DNA of 64,000 bases, taken from positions 60,480-124,479 of the forward strand of contig JBGVDD010000055.1 in the NCBI GenBank assembly GCA_045119215.1. Direction: 5' to 3'. Shown piece by piece: positions 1 through 8,574 of this stretch. Source of the stretch: RUG11237 sp045119215 (GTDB lineage Bacteria; Bacillota; Clostridia; Lachnospirales; Lachnospiraceae). A program made the position numbers and the translations under genes. Positions within the stretch are counted from its first letter, which is position 1, and every line of letters starts with the position of its first letter. The notes beneath the pieces were generated by a model that saw only the letters and a program-made list of their open reading frames with translations, made no database searches and was not told the DNA's origin.

Positions 1-310
1 ATTCTAATGGTCTTCCATAGTTAGAAATCCATGCTTTCTTGTAATTGATAAGTTGTACAAAACATTCATCTGGACTAACTAATTCAATACCAGCTTGCTT
101 TGTATCAAGTATTCTTTCTGGAAATGGCTCTTTGTATAATCTCTCTATCTTCACAATGCTTTCTTCTGACATATACCCATTCTTTTCAGAAGTATATGCA
201 CTACAACAGCTTTTACACCATGTTCCCTTTTTAACCTTATTAGAAAATCTTTCTAAAGGTAATTCTCTACCACATTTACTACATATTTTTGTTTCTTTTA
301 ATTCGTTCAT
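1..310 (-). CDS. Phage zinc-ribbon/HNH-type protein, 3' part outside window
   Basis: The frame opens with ATG at 308-310 behind AAGGAG and runs off the left edge. The N-terminus has two Cys pairs (KICSKCGREL, then TWCKSCC), a zinc ribbon common at the start of phage HNH proteins. The last visible residues (AWISNYGRPLE) resemble the conserved YxISNYGR core of NUMOD4 modules of HNH homing endonucleases. Function is inferred from these two motifs; the catalytic HNH part, if present, is outside. It lies downstream of the next two genes on the same strand and fits phage or integrative-element DNA. Confidence 0.6.
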   Translation of the reverse strand, partial: MNELKETKICSKCGRELPLERFSNKVKKGTWCKSCCSAYTSEKNGYMSEESIVKIERLYKEPFPERILDTKQAGIELVSPDECFVQLINYKKAWISNYGRPLE

Positions 311-388
311 ATATAAAATCTCCTTATCTTCAAGCAAAATAAAAGAGACAGCGTGAATAACTCATACTGTCTCAATCTAAGAAAAATA

Positions 389-991
389 TTAATCTGTAAT
401 TTCTACATTCCAATTTATCAGAGCATTATATAAACACTCTGGAATACGGTCTTTATAACTCTCCGCAACATTCTTTATATGCAATTCCTTATAAAATTTG
501 TACTCAAAAAATGCTTCTATTGGTGTTCCGCATCTTGCTACCTTAATCGCCCTGTCTCCACAGGATAAACTTGCAATATATCTTTTTTTCTGCTTATCAT
601 AATAAACACCAATAGGGAACTCTCCACGTATTCTATTTGCACCAACAATTAGCACATTTATCTTTTGAGGTGCAAACACACAGGTATCAGGGCTATAAAT
701 CTTATTGCCCCTTACGAGTATGTCTTTGTCAAGTTCCATACGTTCACCTGCTATTGAATAGTAATTTTGCAAATACCATTTATTAAAATTATAGAGACTA
801 TGCCATTCATCACAAACAACACAGTCTCTATATCTTGGTTCTGCATTATGTACTTTTTCATCGTAGCATCTTTGGAGCATCATTCTCCACGCTCTATAAC
901 TTGGAATATCGGATAGCTTTACACCTTCTAACTCTTTGCCGTAATAGCCAATCCCATAATAAATTTTATCTAATCCGTTCTTGATTGCCAT
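389..991 (-). CDS. Phage AP2/HNH-like protein (homing-endonuclease relative)
   Basis: This 200-residue protein has the pattern seen in many Firmicutes phage proteins: a W-x-x-M-L-x-R-C-Y segment (residues 35-43), then CxxCDEWHSLYNFNKW and LDKDILVRGNKIYSP with a Cys-Val-Phe turn. A C-terminal AP2-like DNA-binding part with GVYYDKQKKRYIA follows. Such proteins are free-standing relatives of HNH homing endonucleases. The start follows GAGGTG and is 2 nt past the stop of the upstream primase gene, so the two are probably translationally coupled. No complete HNH catalytic set is evident, so nuclease activity is uncertain. Confidence 0.6.
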   Translation of the reverse strand: MAIKNGLDKIYYGIGYYGKELEGVKLSDIPSYRAWRMMLQRCYDEKVHNAEPRYRDCVVCDEWHSLYNFNKWYLQNYYSIAGERMELDKDILVRGNKIYSPDTCVFAPQKINVLIVGANRIRGEFPIGVYYDKQKKRYIASLSCGDRAIKVARCGTPIEAFFEYKFYKELHIKNVAESYKDRIPECLYNALINWNVEITD

Positions 992-993
992 AG

Positions 994-2898
994 TTACACC
1001 TCACTCTCAATAATAATACACGGATAACCATTTCCCTCTATACCGTATTTTTCTTTTAGTTCCTTATTAAGTTTTACCTTCTTCAATCCATAAGAATCTA
1101 AAATCTCTTGAATAGACTTTTTCCATTGTCTGCCAATAGCACCATCTAAATTAACATCTCTTTCAAATATATAGCCTTGATTTTTGATTGTTTCTAATAC
1201 TACTGCTGCAAGTTCACCAGTCAAATAATCTGATTTTGCAGATGTACCTTGTCTATTCTCATACTTGTACTGTGGATATACCTTGTCGGCTAACTCAACA
1301 CCGAATGTACGCAAGATATATTCCCTGCTTAATCCTTTTAAAGTTACGTTGTTGTCTAAAAGAGTACCAGCGATCTTCTCACTGTCCTCTAATGTTGTAA
1401 ATCCGTATTCTTCTATCTGATAGAAATTTACGATTTTCTTAAATCCATACTTTGCACTGATATGTTTTGCTTTTTTCAGTTCATCTTCTGGAATACAATT
1501 TAGCTCCACTTTGTTAAGCATATTCAGAAGTGCAAATAATGTAATGGATTGTGACATGGTATTCTTATTCTTGCGTTCGCATACTTTCATCAAGTTAGGT
1601 AAACTTGCAAAGAATAATGGCTTACCTTCTAATTGCAATCCATCACTTACATACTTTGTCATATGCATAAGAATCTTTTGAATATCAGATTTTCTTGTAC
1701 GGATCAGTTTGTTTATTTGTGGGAATGTCTCTTTGAACTCTTGACTATCCAGATATAAGGCAGAATCAATCATAAGTTGTCTTTGTTGTTCCACCCATTC
1801 AGAAGGTTTATAGTTGATTTTATATACCTTTTTTATGAAATTGATTGCTTCACTTCTTCTACAATGTGCTAATTGCTCTGTAATAGAAATGATAGTCCTA
1901 GCTTGGTTACATCCAAAACATTTATAAATCTGTGTTCCATCATCTGTAATATAGATGTGTGCTGAAGGTTTATTATCTTCATGTTTTGGTAATATACAGC
2001 AGAATGTACCATTTGGAACACCTAAATATTCTTGTAAATCAATAGAATTGATATACTCGTACATCTCTGCTTCTGATTGAAACTGATATACTCCATCTAT
2101 AAATCTATCGGTTATATCACCGTCTGGGGATTTAGGTGATACTAATAAAGAATATCTTCTTCTATCAGTATCACTTTTATCCCCCTCTATACCTAATCGC
2201 TCTTGTAATAAGGCAACATTTAGTGTACTGATTGCATCTGTATTATCAGTAAATGCAAGATATTCTTTATGTTTATCCTTAGATTTTGAGAGTGCAGCAG
2301 TCGTCTTTTTCTTCTTAGATTTTGGTTTCGCATTGGAAATATACTGTTCAAAATCATCATTCCAGTATTTTTCAATAACGGACTCCGCATTGATTCTACC
2401 ATCATAATCAGGATGCAATACAACTTGTCCTTTTCCACCAAAGAATAAACGGTCACGATTAAAGCACACTTCATCAATGCCACCGATAACACCCATAAGA
2501 GTAGCCTGCAATCTGTCTCTGATATTGCCATCTGTAATAACAGTATCATTGCAGAAAATCATACGGAATTTATGATGTTCTTCTTTGTGACTGAATGTTG
2601 TGTACATAAAGCAAGGGGTAATTCCAAGAGAAATAACCTTGTTATATGCATCCTCAATTCTAATTCCATCGTCAAAATCTAATCCAAACAACTGTTGCTG
2701 ATACCAATTTTCAGCCTTATTGCCACCTACTAAAACTCCCGGCTTAAATGATGCTCCGTGGCATAAAGCATCTGCCAAATTCTCAATCGTAATATCCGTT
2801 TGAGTTAAACTTTTCTGTACCCAGCCACATTGCTTTCCTTGTGGTTTTTCAGTGAATCTATGGTTGAAATACATACATTTAATCTTATTGTCATTCAT
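994..2898 (-). CDS. Phage/plasmid-type primase with AEP-like and CHC2 zinc-finger domains
   Basis: A 634-residue replication protein. Residues 70-160 carry an archaeo-eukaryotic-primase-like core: GLDFDDG (acidic pair D74/D76) and TTFSHKEEHHKFR (H104). A Lys-rich linker (189-212) leads to a CHC2-type zinc finger at about 300-330 (Cys300/301, His306, C327-x2-C330), normally found in DnaG. The C-terminal 270 residues match no family I recognise. The likely role is primer synthesis for an integrative element or phage. The start follows AAGGAGG. A 283-bp leader separates it from the HU gene. The combination is known in mobile elements; the assignment rests on motifs. Confidence 0.7.
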   Translation of the reverse strand: MNDNKIKCMYFNHRFTEKPQGKQCGWVQKSLTQTDITIENLADALCHGASFKPGVLVGGNKAENWYQQQLFGLDFDDGIRIEDAYNKVISLGITPCFMYTTFSHKEEHHKFRMIFCNDTVITDGNIRDRLQATLMGVIGGIDEVCFNRDRLFFGGKGQVVLHPDYDGRINAESVIEKYWNDDFEQYISNAKPKSKKKKTTAALSKSKDKHKEYLAFTDNTDAISTLNVALLQERLGIEGDKSDTDRRRYSLLVSPKSPDGDITDRFIDGVYQFQSEAEMYEYINSIDLQEYLGVPNGTFCCILPKHEDNKPSAHIYITDDGTQIYKCFGCNQARTIISITEQLAHCRRSEAINFIKKVYKINYKPSEWVEQQRQLMIDSALYLDSQEFKETFPQINKLIRTRKSDIQKILMHMTKYVSDGLQLEGKPLFFASLPNLMKVCERKNKNTMSQSITLFALLNMLNKVELNCIPEDELKKAKHISAKYGFKKIVNFYQIEEYGFTTLEDSEKIAGTLLDNNVTLKGLSREYILRTFGVELADKVYPQYKYENRQGTSAKSDYLTGELAAVVLETIKNQGYIFERDVNLDGAIGRQWKKSIQEILDSYGLKKVKLNKELKEKYGIEGNGYPCIIIESEV

Positions 2899-2918
2899 TG
2901 AACCTCCTTTTTATTAAC

Positions 2919-3104
2919 CTAGAGATTCAGAAAAATTGTTTGCTACCTTCACATTGAAGATTGCACAACAAATAGACCTCGACAAAGTGTCAAAGCCTTA
3001 TAAATCCACTTACCCTATGAATTTGCAGTATATCTTTATCATATAATGGAAATTTGTGCAGAAAAGCACTATAGAAATAATTAGATTTACTTCTGAATCC
3101 CTAG
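2919..3104. repeat. 14-bp inverted repeat flanking the primase leader
   Basis: CTAGAGATTCAGAA at 2919-2932 and its inverted copy TTCTGAATCCCTAG at 3091-3104 differ at one base and bracket 158 bp of AT-rich sequence between the HU gene and the primase. I see no gene inside. It could be a regulatory structure in the leader or a small insertion. Confidence 0.45.
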
Positions 3105-3181
3105 CTTGCAGTTTCTTTTACTTGCCCTGCAATGGCAAATATCCTACACTTAAAAGGCTGTAGTCTCGCCTTATATAATTT

Positions 3182-3457
3182 TTAACTGTTCATTATCTTA
3201 TTCAATTTTTCACCTGCTTTAAATTTGACTGCCTTATGAGCTGGAATAATATACTCATTTCCATTTTGGGGATTCCTGCCAACTCTTTCCTTTGTATCTT
3301 TTACCTCAAATTTACCGAATCCTGTAAACTTTACCATTCCTTCTTCTTTTAGGCTTTCCAAAAGCGTATTGATAAACAGATTCACATATCTATCTGCTTC
3401 CATCTTCTTGATACCGCCATTTTTAGCCATTCTGTTTGCAAACTGTTCTTTCGTCAT
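3182..3457 (-). CDS. HU-family DNA-binding protein
   Basis: This is a 91-residue HU-type histone-like protein, the usual family length. It has the alpha-helical N-terminus followed by MVKFTGFGKFEVKDTKERVGRNP, the beta-arm signature with the conserved GxFxxxxxxxRxGRNP pattern. The start is placed at ATG 3457 behind AAAGGAG rather than at an upstream codon without a site. That Shine-Dalgarno forms the last codons of the preceding small gene, so the two are coupled. It probably compacts or bends element DNA. The chromosomal HU gene is presumably elsewhere. Confidence 0.85.
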   Translation of the reverse strand: MTKEQFANRMAKNGGIKKMEADRYVNLFINTLLESLKEEGMVKFTGFGKFEVKDTKERVGRNPQNGNEYIIPAHKAVKFKAGEKLNKIMNS

Positions 3458-3465
3458 TGTAAATA

Positions 3466-3639
3466 TTACTCCTTTCGTTTTGGACACCATTCAGGACTTA
3501 TCGCTGGTGGATCAAATTCACCAAGTAATCTGAATATTTTGAATGGATTGTTTTCTTTGCAACAATAATAATCATCAAAAAATTTTTGATTGCTTTTGCA
3601 GCGGTCGCAATCACTGCAATGTGGTACTTTATTTTGCAA
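3466..3639 (-). CDS. Small Cys-rich mobile-element protein (57 aa, TTG start)
   Basis: A short frame starts with TTG at 3639, behind a well-spaced AAAGGAG, and ends at 3466. It contains two closely spaced Cys pairs near the N-terminus (HCSDCDRC), a DDYYCC motif in the middle and a C-terminal SPEWCPKR. This resembles a family of tiny zinc-binding phage proteins in Clostridia. Its last codons supply the ribosome-binding site of the downstream HU gene. Function is unknown. The Cys spacing and the translational coupling support its being real. Confidence 0.6.
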   Translation of the reverse strand: MQNKVPHCSDCDRCKSNQKFFDDYYCCKENNPFKIFRLLGEFDPPAISPEWCPKRKE

Positions 3640-3699
3640 TAAACAAACTCCTTTGCATTTTCATACAGTTGCTCTATTTTATGTACTTCTCCACTGGCA

Positions 3700-4044
3700 T
3701 TACTTGCTCCTCATAAAATTCCTCACAAATTTATTAAAACTCTTATCATCCTTAAAAACTTTATCCGCATTACAGGATTTATGTTTACTATTCGTCTTTT
3801 TCTTCTTAGATTTCGCAGAATTATCCTTATAAATCCCAACACTGCTGTCAATGACATGGATTCCCTTTGCACATTTCTTTTGAAATTCATCATCAAATGC
3901 CACATGAAAATCAACAATATATCCATTTGCAATATCAAAGCCATCCACATCTGACATTTTAAATCTATATGTCCATTTATTTGTAAAACAATAAATGAAG
4001 CCGATTTTATCCACTGGATTGTATCTATTTACACTTCCTATCAA
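3700..4044 (-). CDS. Hypothetical mobile-element protein with Lys-rich linker
   Basis: A 114-residue protein starting with TTG at 4044. Its Shine-Dalgarno (AAGGAGG) is the last codons of the upstream gene, which ends 5 nt away. The first 70 residues form a probable small beta domain (GFIYCFTNKWTYRFK, then DIANGYIVDFHVAF). A KSKKKKTNSKHK stretch and a helical tail follow. No known family is recognised. The Lys-rich stretch shares a 22-nt string with the linker of the nearby primase gene. Confidence 0.5.
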   Translation of the reverse strand: MIGSVNRYNPVDKIGFIYCFTNKWTYRFKMSDVDGFDIANGYIVDFHVAFDDEFQKKCAKGIHVIDSSVGIYKDNSAKSKKKKTNSKHKSCNADKVFKDDKSFNKFVRNFMRSK

Positions 4045-4049
4045 CTTCT

Positions 4050-4499
4050 CTATTCCTCCTTATAATCATCTTCATCTGGCAATTCTGCATCTTCAGGAAT
4101 ATAACCAGTTTCTTTCAGCAATTCAAAATTCTTTTTGGTAAAAGGTAATTTTTCCAAACCATATATGCCATTTTCTATATTCTGCAATAATGTTTTATTG
4201 AGTGCATTTCTCATTGCCCAATTATCAGACATTCTAATTTTTCCATATGGCGGTGGATTTCCTTCTGTCTTATTGCATATTGGCATATTATAATTTCCCT
4301 CATGCACCTTTATGTCTGGAATAATTGAACCTACTCCTGTAATCTGTATTCTTTCCCCCTTTAACAACGCTTTGTGAATCTCATCTGCATACATATGAAG
4401 AATCTCTCGAATCATTTTATGTTTGTAGTAGTGATTGTCTTCTCGCTCGCAGATTCTAGCTGCCATCCTGTTTTCAGTTACTATTGATTTCTTTGCCAT
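4050..4499 (-). CDS. HU/IHF-like DNA-binding protein of the element
   Basis: A 149-residue protein. Its middle part, IREILHMYADEIHKALLKGERIQITGVGSIIPD, reads like the helical N-half of an HU/IHF fold leading into the beta-hairpin. The N-terminal MAKKSIVTENRMAARICER and the acidic tail (ELPDEDDYKEE) are extra. The start follows AGGAGG. It is the first gene of a leftward group on the element side of the large palindrome at 4644-4711. It may act in element replication or nucleoid formation; the assignment is from pattern only. Confidence 0.55.
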   Translation of the reverse strand: MAKKSIVTENRMAARICEREDNHYYKHKMIREILHMYADEIHKALLKGERIQITGVGSIIPDIKVHEGNYNMPICNKTEGNPPPYGKIRMSDNWAMRNALNKTLLQNIENGIYGLEKLPFTKKNFELLKETGYIPEDAELPDEDDYKEE

Positions 4500-4643
4500 G
4501 TTTATTTCCTCCTAAATTTTTGTCAATAAAATACGTCTTTTAACTGTGTGTCAATTTAGTGCTATATAATGCTCCTGTGACGCTCTGTGAGGCTCATACA
4601 GCCATTTTTGTGTTGTTGGTGTAAGTTTCTTCGTCTAATAAAG

Positions 4644-4711
4644 TTAGACACTAAAATAAGACGTTATCAATCATATTTCTATAACTGATAACGCCTTATT
4701 CAGATGTCTAA
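4644..4711. promoter_or_regulatory. 68-bp two-block palindrome upstream of the HU-like gene
   Basis: Two nested inverted repeats share one centre (4677.5). The inner arms AATAAGACGTTATCA (4655-4669) and TGATAACGCCTTATT (4686-4700) differ at one position. The outer arms TTAGACA (4644-4650) and TGTCTAA (4705-4711) are exact. Such double-block dyads typically bind a dimeric repressor, excisionase or replication initiator. It occupies the 4500-4730 non-coding stretch, in which I see no other gene. Confidence 0.55.
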
Positions 4712-4730
4712 ATATTGCAGCGGTCTTCCC

Positions 4731-4823
4731 TTAAAATTCGTACCCCATTTTACTTATTTTGTACCCCATTCGTACCCCATTTTTACCCCAAAACACGATA
4801 TTTTGCGATAGTTTACGATACTT
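4731..4823 (-). pseudogene. Possible 3' tail of an integrase gene, with GGGGTAC repeats
   Basis: Between a TGA (4824-4826) and a TAA (4731-4733) the minus strand encodes 30 residues ending in WGKNGVRMGYKISKMGYEF. Tails like this, built on repeated TGGGGTACGAA-type DNA, are common at the ends of clostridial tyrosine integrases. On the plus strand the repeats appear as GTACCCCAT at about 4740, 4761 and 4771. No catalytic part is present. It lies next to the 3' end of metA and could mark an attachment junction. Low certainty. Confidence 0.3.
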
Positions 4824-4854
4824 TCAGCAGTTGAGCAAAACTCCCGCAACCCGC

Positions 4855-5787
4855 TTATTTACGCAGTATTACGTCATTGTCAATAAACTCATAAGGGGTC
4901 TGCTGGTAAACGTAGTAATTCAGCCAATTGGAATAAAAAATATTACAGTGGGACCTCCACTGAAGCAACGGTCTGTTGTCTACATTATTTCCAGGATAAT
5001 AATTTTTTGGAATCTCAATTTTCATTCCTTTTCCTAAATCCCTTTTGTATTCATTATCCAGCGTCAATCTATCATACTCCGGATGCCCCATAACAAAAAT
5101 CTTTTTCCCATTTTCTGCAATAGCAAGAAAGACTCCTGCTTCCTCAGATTCCGCTAAAACTGTCAATTCTTTACAATCATAGATATCTTTTGTTTCTACC
5201 GTTGTATGTCTGGAATGAGGTGCCATAAACACATCATCAAAGCCTCTCACCAATGGCACTTTCCTGTTCAATACCTTATGCTCATAAACACCAAACAATT
5301 TCTCTGGAAGTAATTTTTTCTGTAATCCATAATGGTAATAAACTCCTGCCTGTGCCCCCCAGCAGATATGCACAGTAGAAGTTACATTTGTATTGGTCCA
5401 CTGGAAAATTTCTTCCATCTCTTTCCAATAATTTACTTTCTCAAATTCCATGTTCTCTACTGGTGCCCCGGTGATAATAAACCCATCAAACTTCCGATGC
5501 TTTACCTCACGAAACAGCTGATAAAACTGATTCAAGTGACTGGTGGGTGTATTTTTTGACACGTGGGATTCCACATATACGAATGTAACATTTATCTGTA
5601 AGGGGGTATTGGATAATGCTCTAAGCAGTTGAAGCTCTGTATCCTGCTTAATAGGCATCAAATTCAAAATTCCAATTTCCAACGGTCTGATATCCTGAGT
5701 AGATGCTCTATTTTCATCCATCACAAATATATTTTCATTTTCTAATATTCCTTTTGCAGGTAAATCTCCCTGTACCTTAATAGGCAT
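4855..5787 (-). CDS. metA: Homoserine O-acetyltransferase (MetA/HTS family)
   Basis: This 310-residue cytoplasmic enzyme acylates homoserine in the first committed step of methionine synthesis. The catalytic Cys142 lies in HICWGAQAG, and His235/Glu237 in MGHPEYDRL, at the family's standard numbering. The residue after TGAPV is Glu111. In this family Glu111 favours acetyl-CoA, whereas Gly111 favours succinyl-CoA, so the product is probably O-acetylhomoserine. It follows ligA by 6 nt and is the last gene before the mobile element. Confidence 0.92.
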   Translation of the reverse strand: MPIKVQGDLPAKGILENENIFVMDENRASTQDIRPLEIGILNLMPIKQDTELQLLRALSNTPLQINVTFVYVESHVSKNTPTSHLNQFYQLFREVKHRKFDGFIITGAPVENMEFEKVNYWKEMEEIFQWTNTNVTSTVHICWGAQAGVYYHYGLQKKLLPEKLFGVYEHKVLNRKVPLVRGFDDVFMAPHSRHTTVETKDIYDCKELTVLAESEEAGVFLAIAENGKKIFVMGHPEYDRLTLDNEYKRDLGKGMKIEIPKNYYPGNNVDNRPLLQWRSHCNIFYSNWLNYYVYQQTPYEFIDNDVILRK

Positions 5788-5793
5788 ATTCTA

Positions 5794-7752
5794 TCACTCC
5801 TTCACCATATTTAATAATTCCTGTTCCGAAATAATTGGAATATTCAACTCCATTGCTTTTTTGTTCTTGGAAGATGTAGATGTTGTATCATTATTAATCA
5901 AATACGATGTATTCTTTGTAACACTTCCAGTAACCTTTCCACCATGTTCTTCAATAAAAGACTTCATCTGGCTTCTATTTGCAAATTGCTCCACACTTCC
6001 TGTAATTACAAATACAAGGTTTTCAAACGTATGTTTTTTCTCCTCTTGTTCCGGAATCTGTACAATCTCATTCAACTCCATAAACTGTTTCCGATTCTCT
6101 TCTCCCTGAAAATAATCATGGAAGGATTTTGCAATCACTTCTCCAATTCCATTCATTTCGCTTAATTTTTCTACATCTGCATCCATTAAAACCTGAGGAT
6201 TTTGTCCCAGATTTCCACAGATAATCTTTGCTGTAGATAATCCTACATTAGGAATCCCTAGAGAATAAAGCAATCTGGGCATAGTAGTAGTCTTTGCTTT
6301 TTCAATGCTGTCCATCATATTCTCGTATGACTTTTCTCCAAAGCCTTCCATTTGAATTAACTGTTCATAGTATCGGTCTAATCGGAAAATATCTGCATAG
6401 GATTTTATAAAACCATTATCCACAAATTTTTCCAAGGTAGCTTCCGATAATCCTTCAATATTCATTGCATCTCTGCTTACAAATAAAGTAAATGATTTGA
6501 TCCGTTTTGCCTGGCACTGTGGGTTGGTACAGTACAAAGATTCCCCTTCCTTGACTTTTCGAATTTCTGTCATGCCTGCGCACACAGGACAATGGGATGG
6601 AATTTCTAAGTTATCACTTTTTGTCAGGTTCTCCGAAATCTGGGGAATAATCATATTTGCCTTATACACCATGATACTATCCCCAATTCCTAACTTCAGG
6701 CTTCGAAGTACACTGATATTATGCACACTAGCCCTGCTAACGGTAGTCCCCTCCAATTCCACCGGCTCGAATACAGCTACCGGATTTATCAAACCTGTTC
6801 GTGACGCACTCCACTCCACGTCCAATAACTTCGTCATTGCAGTTTCATCCGCCCATTTAAACGCAATGGCATTTCTTGGAAACTTGGCAGTTCTTCCTAA
6901 AGATTCCCCATAGGCAATATCATCATAAACCACCACCAGTCCATCCGAAGGAAATGCATTCTTCCCAATTGCTTCCGAAAAATACGCTACCCTCTCTGCC
7001 ACATTTTGTGCATTCACCCTATAGTGCTCCACTACATCAAATCCTTGTTTATTTAACCATGAAAACTGCTCTTCTATGGAATTTTTAAAATCCACCCCTG
7101 GAGCCTTTACCAAAGCGAATGCATAGAAATTAACTTTTCTTTCTGCGGTAATTTGATTGTTTAGTTGTCTCACTGACCCGCTACATAAATTTCTGGGATT
7201 CTTATACCTTTCATTGGGATCACTGATTTTCGCATTGATTTCTTCAAAATCTGCATACTTAATCACCGCTTCTCCACGAATCACCAGCTGTCCTTTATAT
7301 TCTATTTGCAATGGAATATTTTGAAACATTTTGGCATTGTTTGTAATTACTTCCCCGGTGATACCATTTCCTCTGGTCACCGCCTTGGCTAAAGCACCAT
7401 TCTCATAGGTTAACACCACTGTCAATCCATCTAACTTCCACGACATGACAGCCTCTTTGTTCCCCAAAAATCCCCTCAATGCATCCACCTGTTTTGTCTT
7501 ATCCAACGACAGCATAGGAGACTCATGATCTTCTTTTGGTAATTCTGACAGCGCTTCGTATCCTACTTTTATGGTAGGACTTTTTGACAGCACAATTTGT
7601 TCTTCTTCCTCTAGTCGTACTAATTCATCATACAGCTCATCATACTGATAGTTGGTCATAATCTCTCTATCTTCTGAATAATAAGCCTTTCCTGCTTCGT
7701 TTAAAATCTGTATAAGTTCTCTCATCCGTTTCATATTTTTTTCTTTACTCAT
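5794..7752 (-). CDS. ligA: NAD-dependent DNA ligase
   Basis: A 652-residue ligase that seals nicks in replication and repair. In order it has an N-terminal Ia domain (MTNYQYDELYDEL), the adenylation lysine in KLDG (K106), TRGNG, an OB fold, a four-Cys zinc finger (CPVC, then CTNPQC) near residue 380-405, helix-hairpin-helix repeats and a C-terminal BRCT domain (HTFENLVFVITGSVEQF). The sequence diverges from the best-known LigA proteins (KLDG for the usual KIDG; MTNYQYD for SDAEYD), but all domains are present. Its start overlaps the upstream pseudouridine synthase gene by 8 bp. Confidence 0.93.
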   Translation of the reverse strand: MSKEKNMKRMRELIQILNEAGKAYYSEDREIMTNYQYDELYDELVRLEEEEQIVLSKSPTIKVGYEALSELPKEDHESPMLSLDKTKQVDALRGFLGNKEAVMSWKLDGLTVVLTYENGALAKAVTRGNGITGEVITNNAKMFQNIPLQIEYKGQLVIRGEAVIKYADFEEINAKISDPNERYKNPRNLCSGSVRQLNNQITAERKVNFYAFALVKAPGVDFKNSIEEQFSWLNKQGFDVVEHYRVNAQNVAERVAYFSEAIGKNAFPSDGLVVVYDDIAYGESLGRTAKFPRNAIAFKWADETAMTKLLDVEWSASRTGLINPVAVFEPVELEGTTVSRASVHNISVLRSLKLGIGDSIMVYKANMIIPQISENLTKSDNLEIPSHCPVCAGMTEIRKVKEGESLYCTNPQCQAKRIKSFTLFVSRDAMNIEGLSEATLEKFVDNGFIKSYADIFRLDRYYEQLIQMEGFGEKSYENMMDSIEKAKTTTMPRLLYSLGIPNVGLSTAKIICGNLGQNPQVLMDADVEKLSEMNGIGEVIAKSFHDYFQGEENRKQFMELNEIVQIPEQEEKKHTFENLVFVITGSVEQFANRSQMKSFIEEHGGKVTGSVTKNTSYLINNDTTSTSSKNKKAMELNIPIISEQELLNMVKE

Positions 7753-8509
7753 GATTTTTCTTCTCCCTCATTGCCATTGGCCTGTTATCAGAATTTGATA
7801 ATAATTTCATCAACTCTTCTCTTTCTTTTGAAGTTACATCTCTATATTCTCCTACCTTTAAATCGCCTAGTTTAATGTTCATCACCCGAATTCTACGCAG
7901 AGCAACAACACGATAATTTAGCTGGCGGCACATTCTTCTGATTTGTCGGTTCAGTCCCTGGGTTAAAATAATTTTAAAGGTAAAATCATCTACCTTTTTC
8001 ACCTTACAAGGCTTGGTAAGAACACCAAGTTCTTCAAGAAATACCCCTTTTGACATCTTCTCCAAAAATTCACTAGTGACTTTTTTATTTACCTTCACCA
8101 CATATTCCTTTTCGTGACCATTGGCACTCCGCATCATCTTATTTACAATGTCACCATAGTTTGTCATAAGAATCAAACCTTCCGAATCCTTATCCAGTCT
8201 TCCTGCATAATAAATTCTTTTAGGATAATTCAAATAGTCAATAATATTGTCTTTTTCCCGTTTCTCTGCAGTACACACAATTCCTTTCGGTTTATAAAAG
8301 GCAATCAGCACCTTCTCTTCTGATTCTTCCCTGCGAATCTGCTTTCCCTCTACACAGACAATCATTCCTTTTTTGATACGCATTCCTGTATCCGCATTTT
8401 TGCCATCAACAGTTACTTTCCCTTGTTCAATCAGACGATCAGCCTCTCTTCTAGAACACACACCTGCTTCTGCAATATATTTATTTAATCGAATTCCTTT
8501 TTCATCCAT
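7745..8509 (-). CDS. RsuA/RluB/RluF-type rRNA pseudouridine synthase
   Basis: A 254-residue enzyme with an N-terminal S4 RNA-binding domain (RLNKYIAEAGVCSRREADRLIEQGKVTVDG) and a catalytic domain with the nucleophilic Asp in GRLDKDSEGL. The GLNRQIRRMC motif that follows is typical of the RsuA/RluB/RluF branch. The pattern and length fit RluF-like synthases, but the target uridine cannot be read from sequence. It overlaps ligA by 8 bp, so the genes are co-transcribed. Confidence 0.88.
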   Translation of the reverse strand: MDEKGIRLNKYIAEAGVCSRREADRLIEQGKVTVDGKNADTGMRIKKGMIVCVEGKQIRREESEEKVLIAFYKPKGIVCTAEKREKDNIIDYLNYPKRIYYAGRLDKDSEGLILMTNYGDIVNKMMRSANGHEKEYVVKVNKKVTSEFLEKMSKGVFLEELGVLTKPCKVKKVDDFTFKIILTQGLNRQIRRMCRQLNYRVVALRRIRVMNIKLGDLKVGEYRDVTSKEREELMKLLSNSDNRPMAMREKKNHE

Positions 8510-8574
8510 AGTATAATATCCTTTCCACCTGTAGCTTGCCTTGTTCCTGCACCTATGCTCCTAAATGTACAGAA

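Noticed and set aside
2220..2549. A 109-codon minus-strand frame inside the primase gene
   Set aside because: It is an alternate-frame shadow of a well-supported coding region.
4500..4560. Leftward promoter with TTGACA near 4549-4554
   Set aside because: No -10 of good quality sits at 16-18 bp; only a TATTTT at 15 bp.
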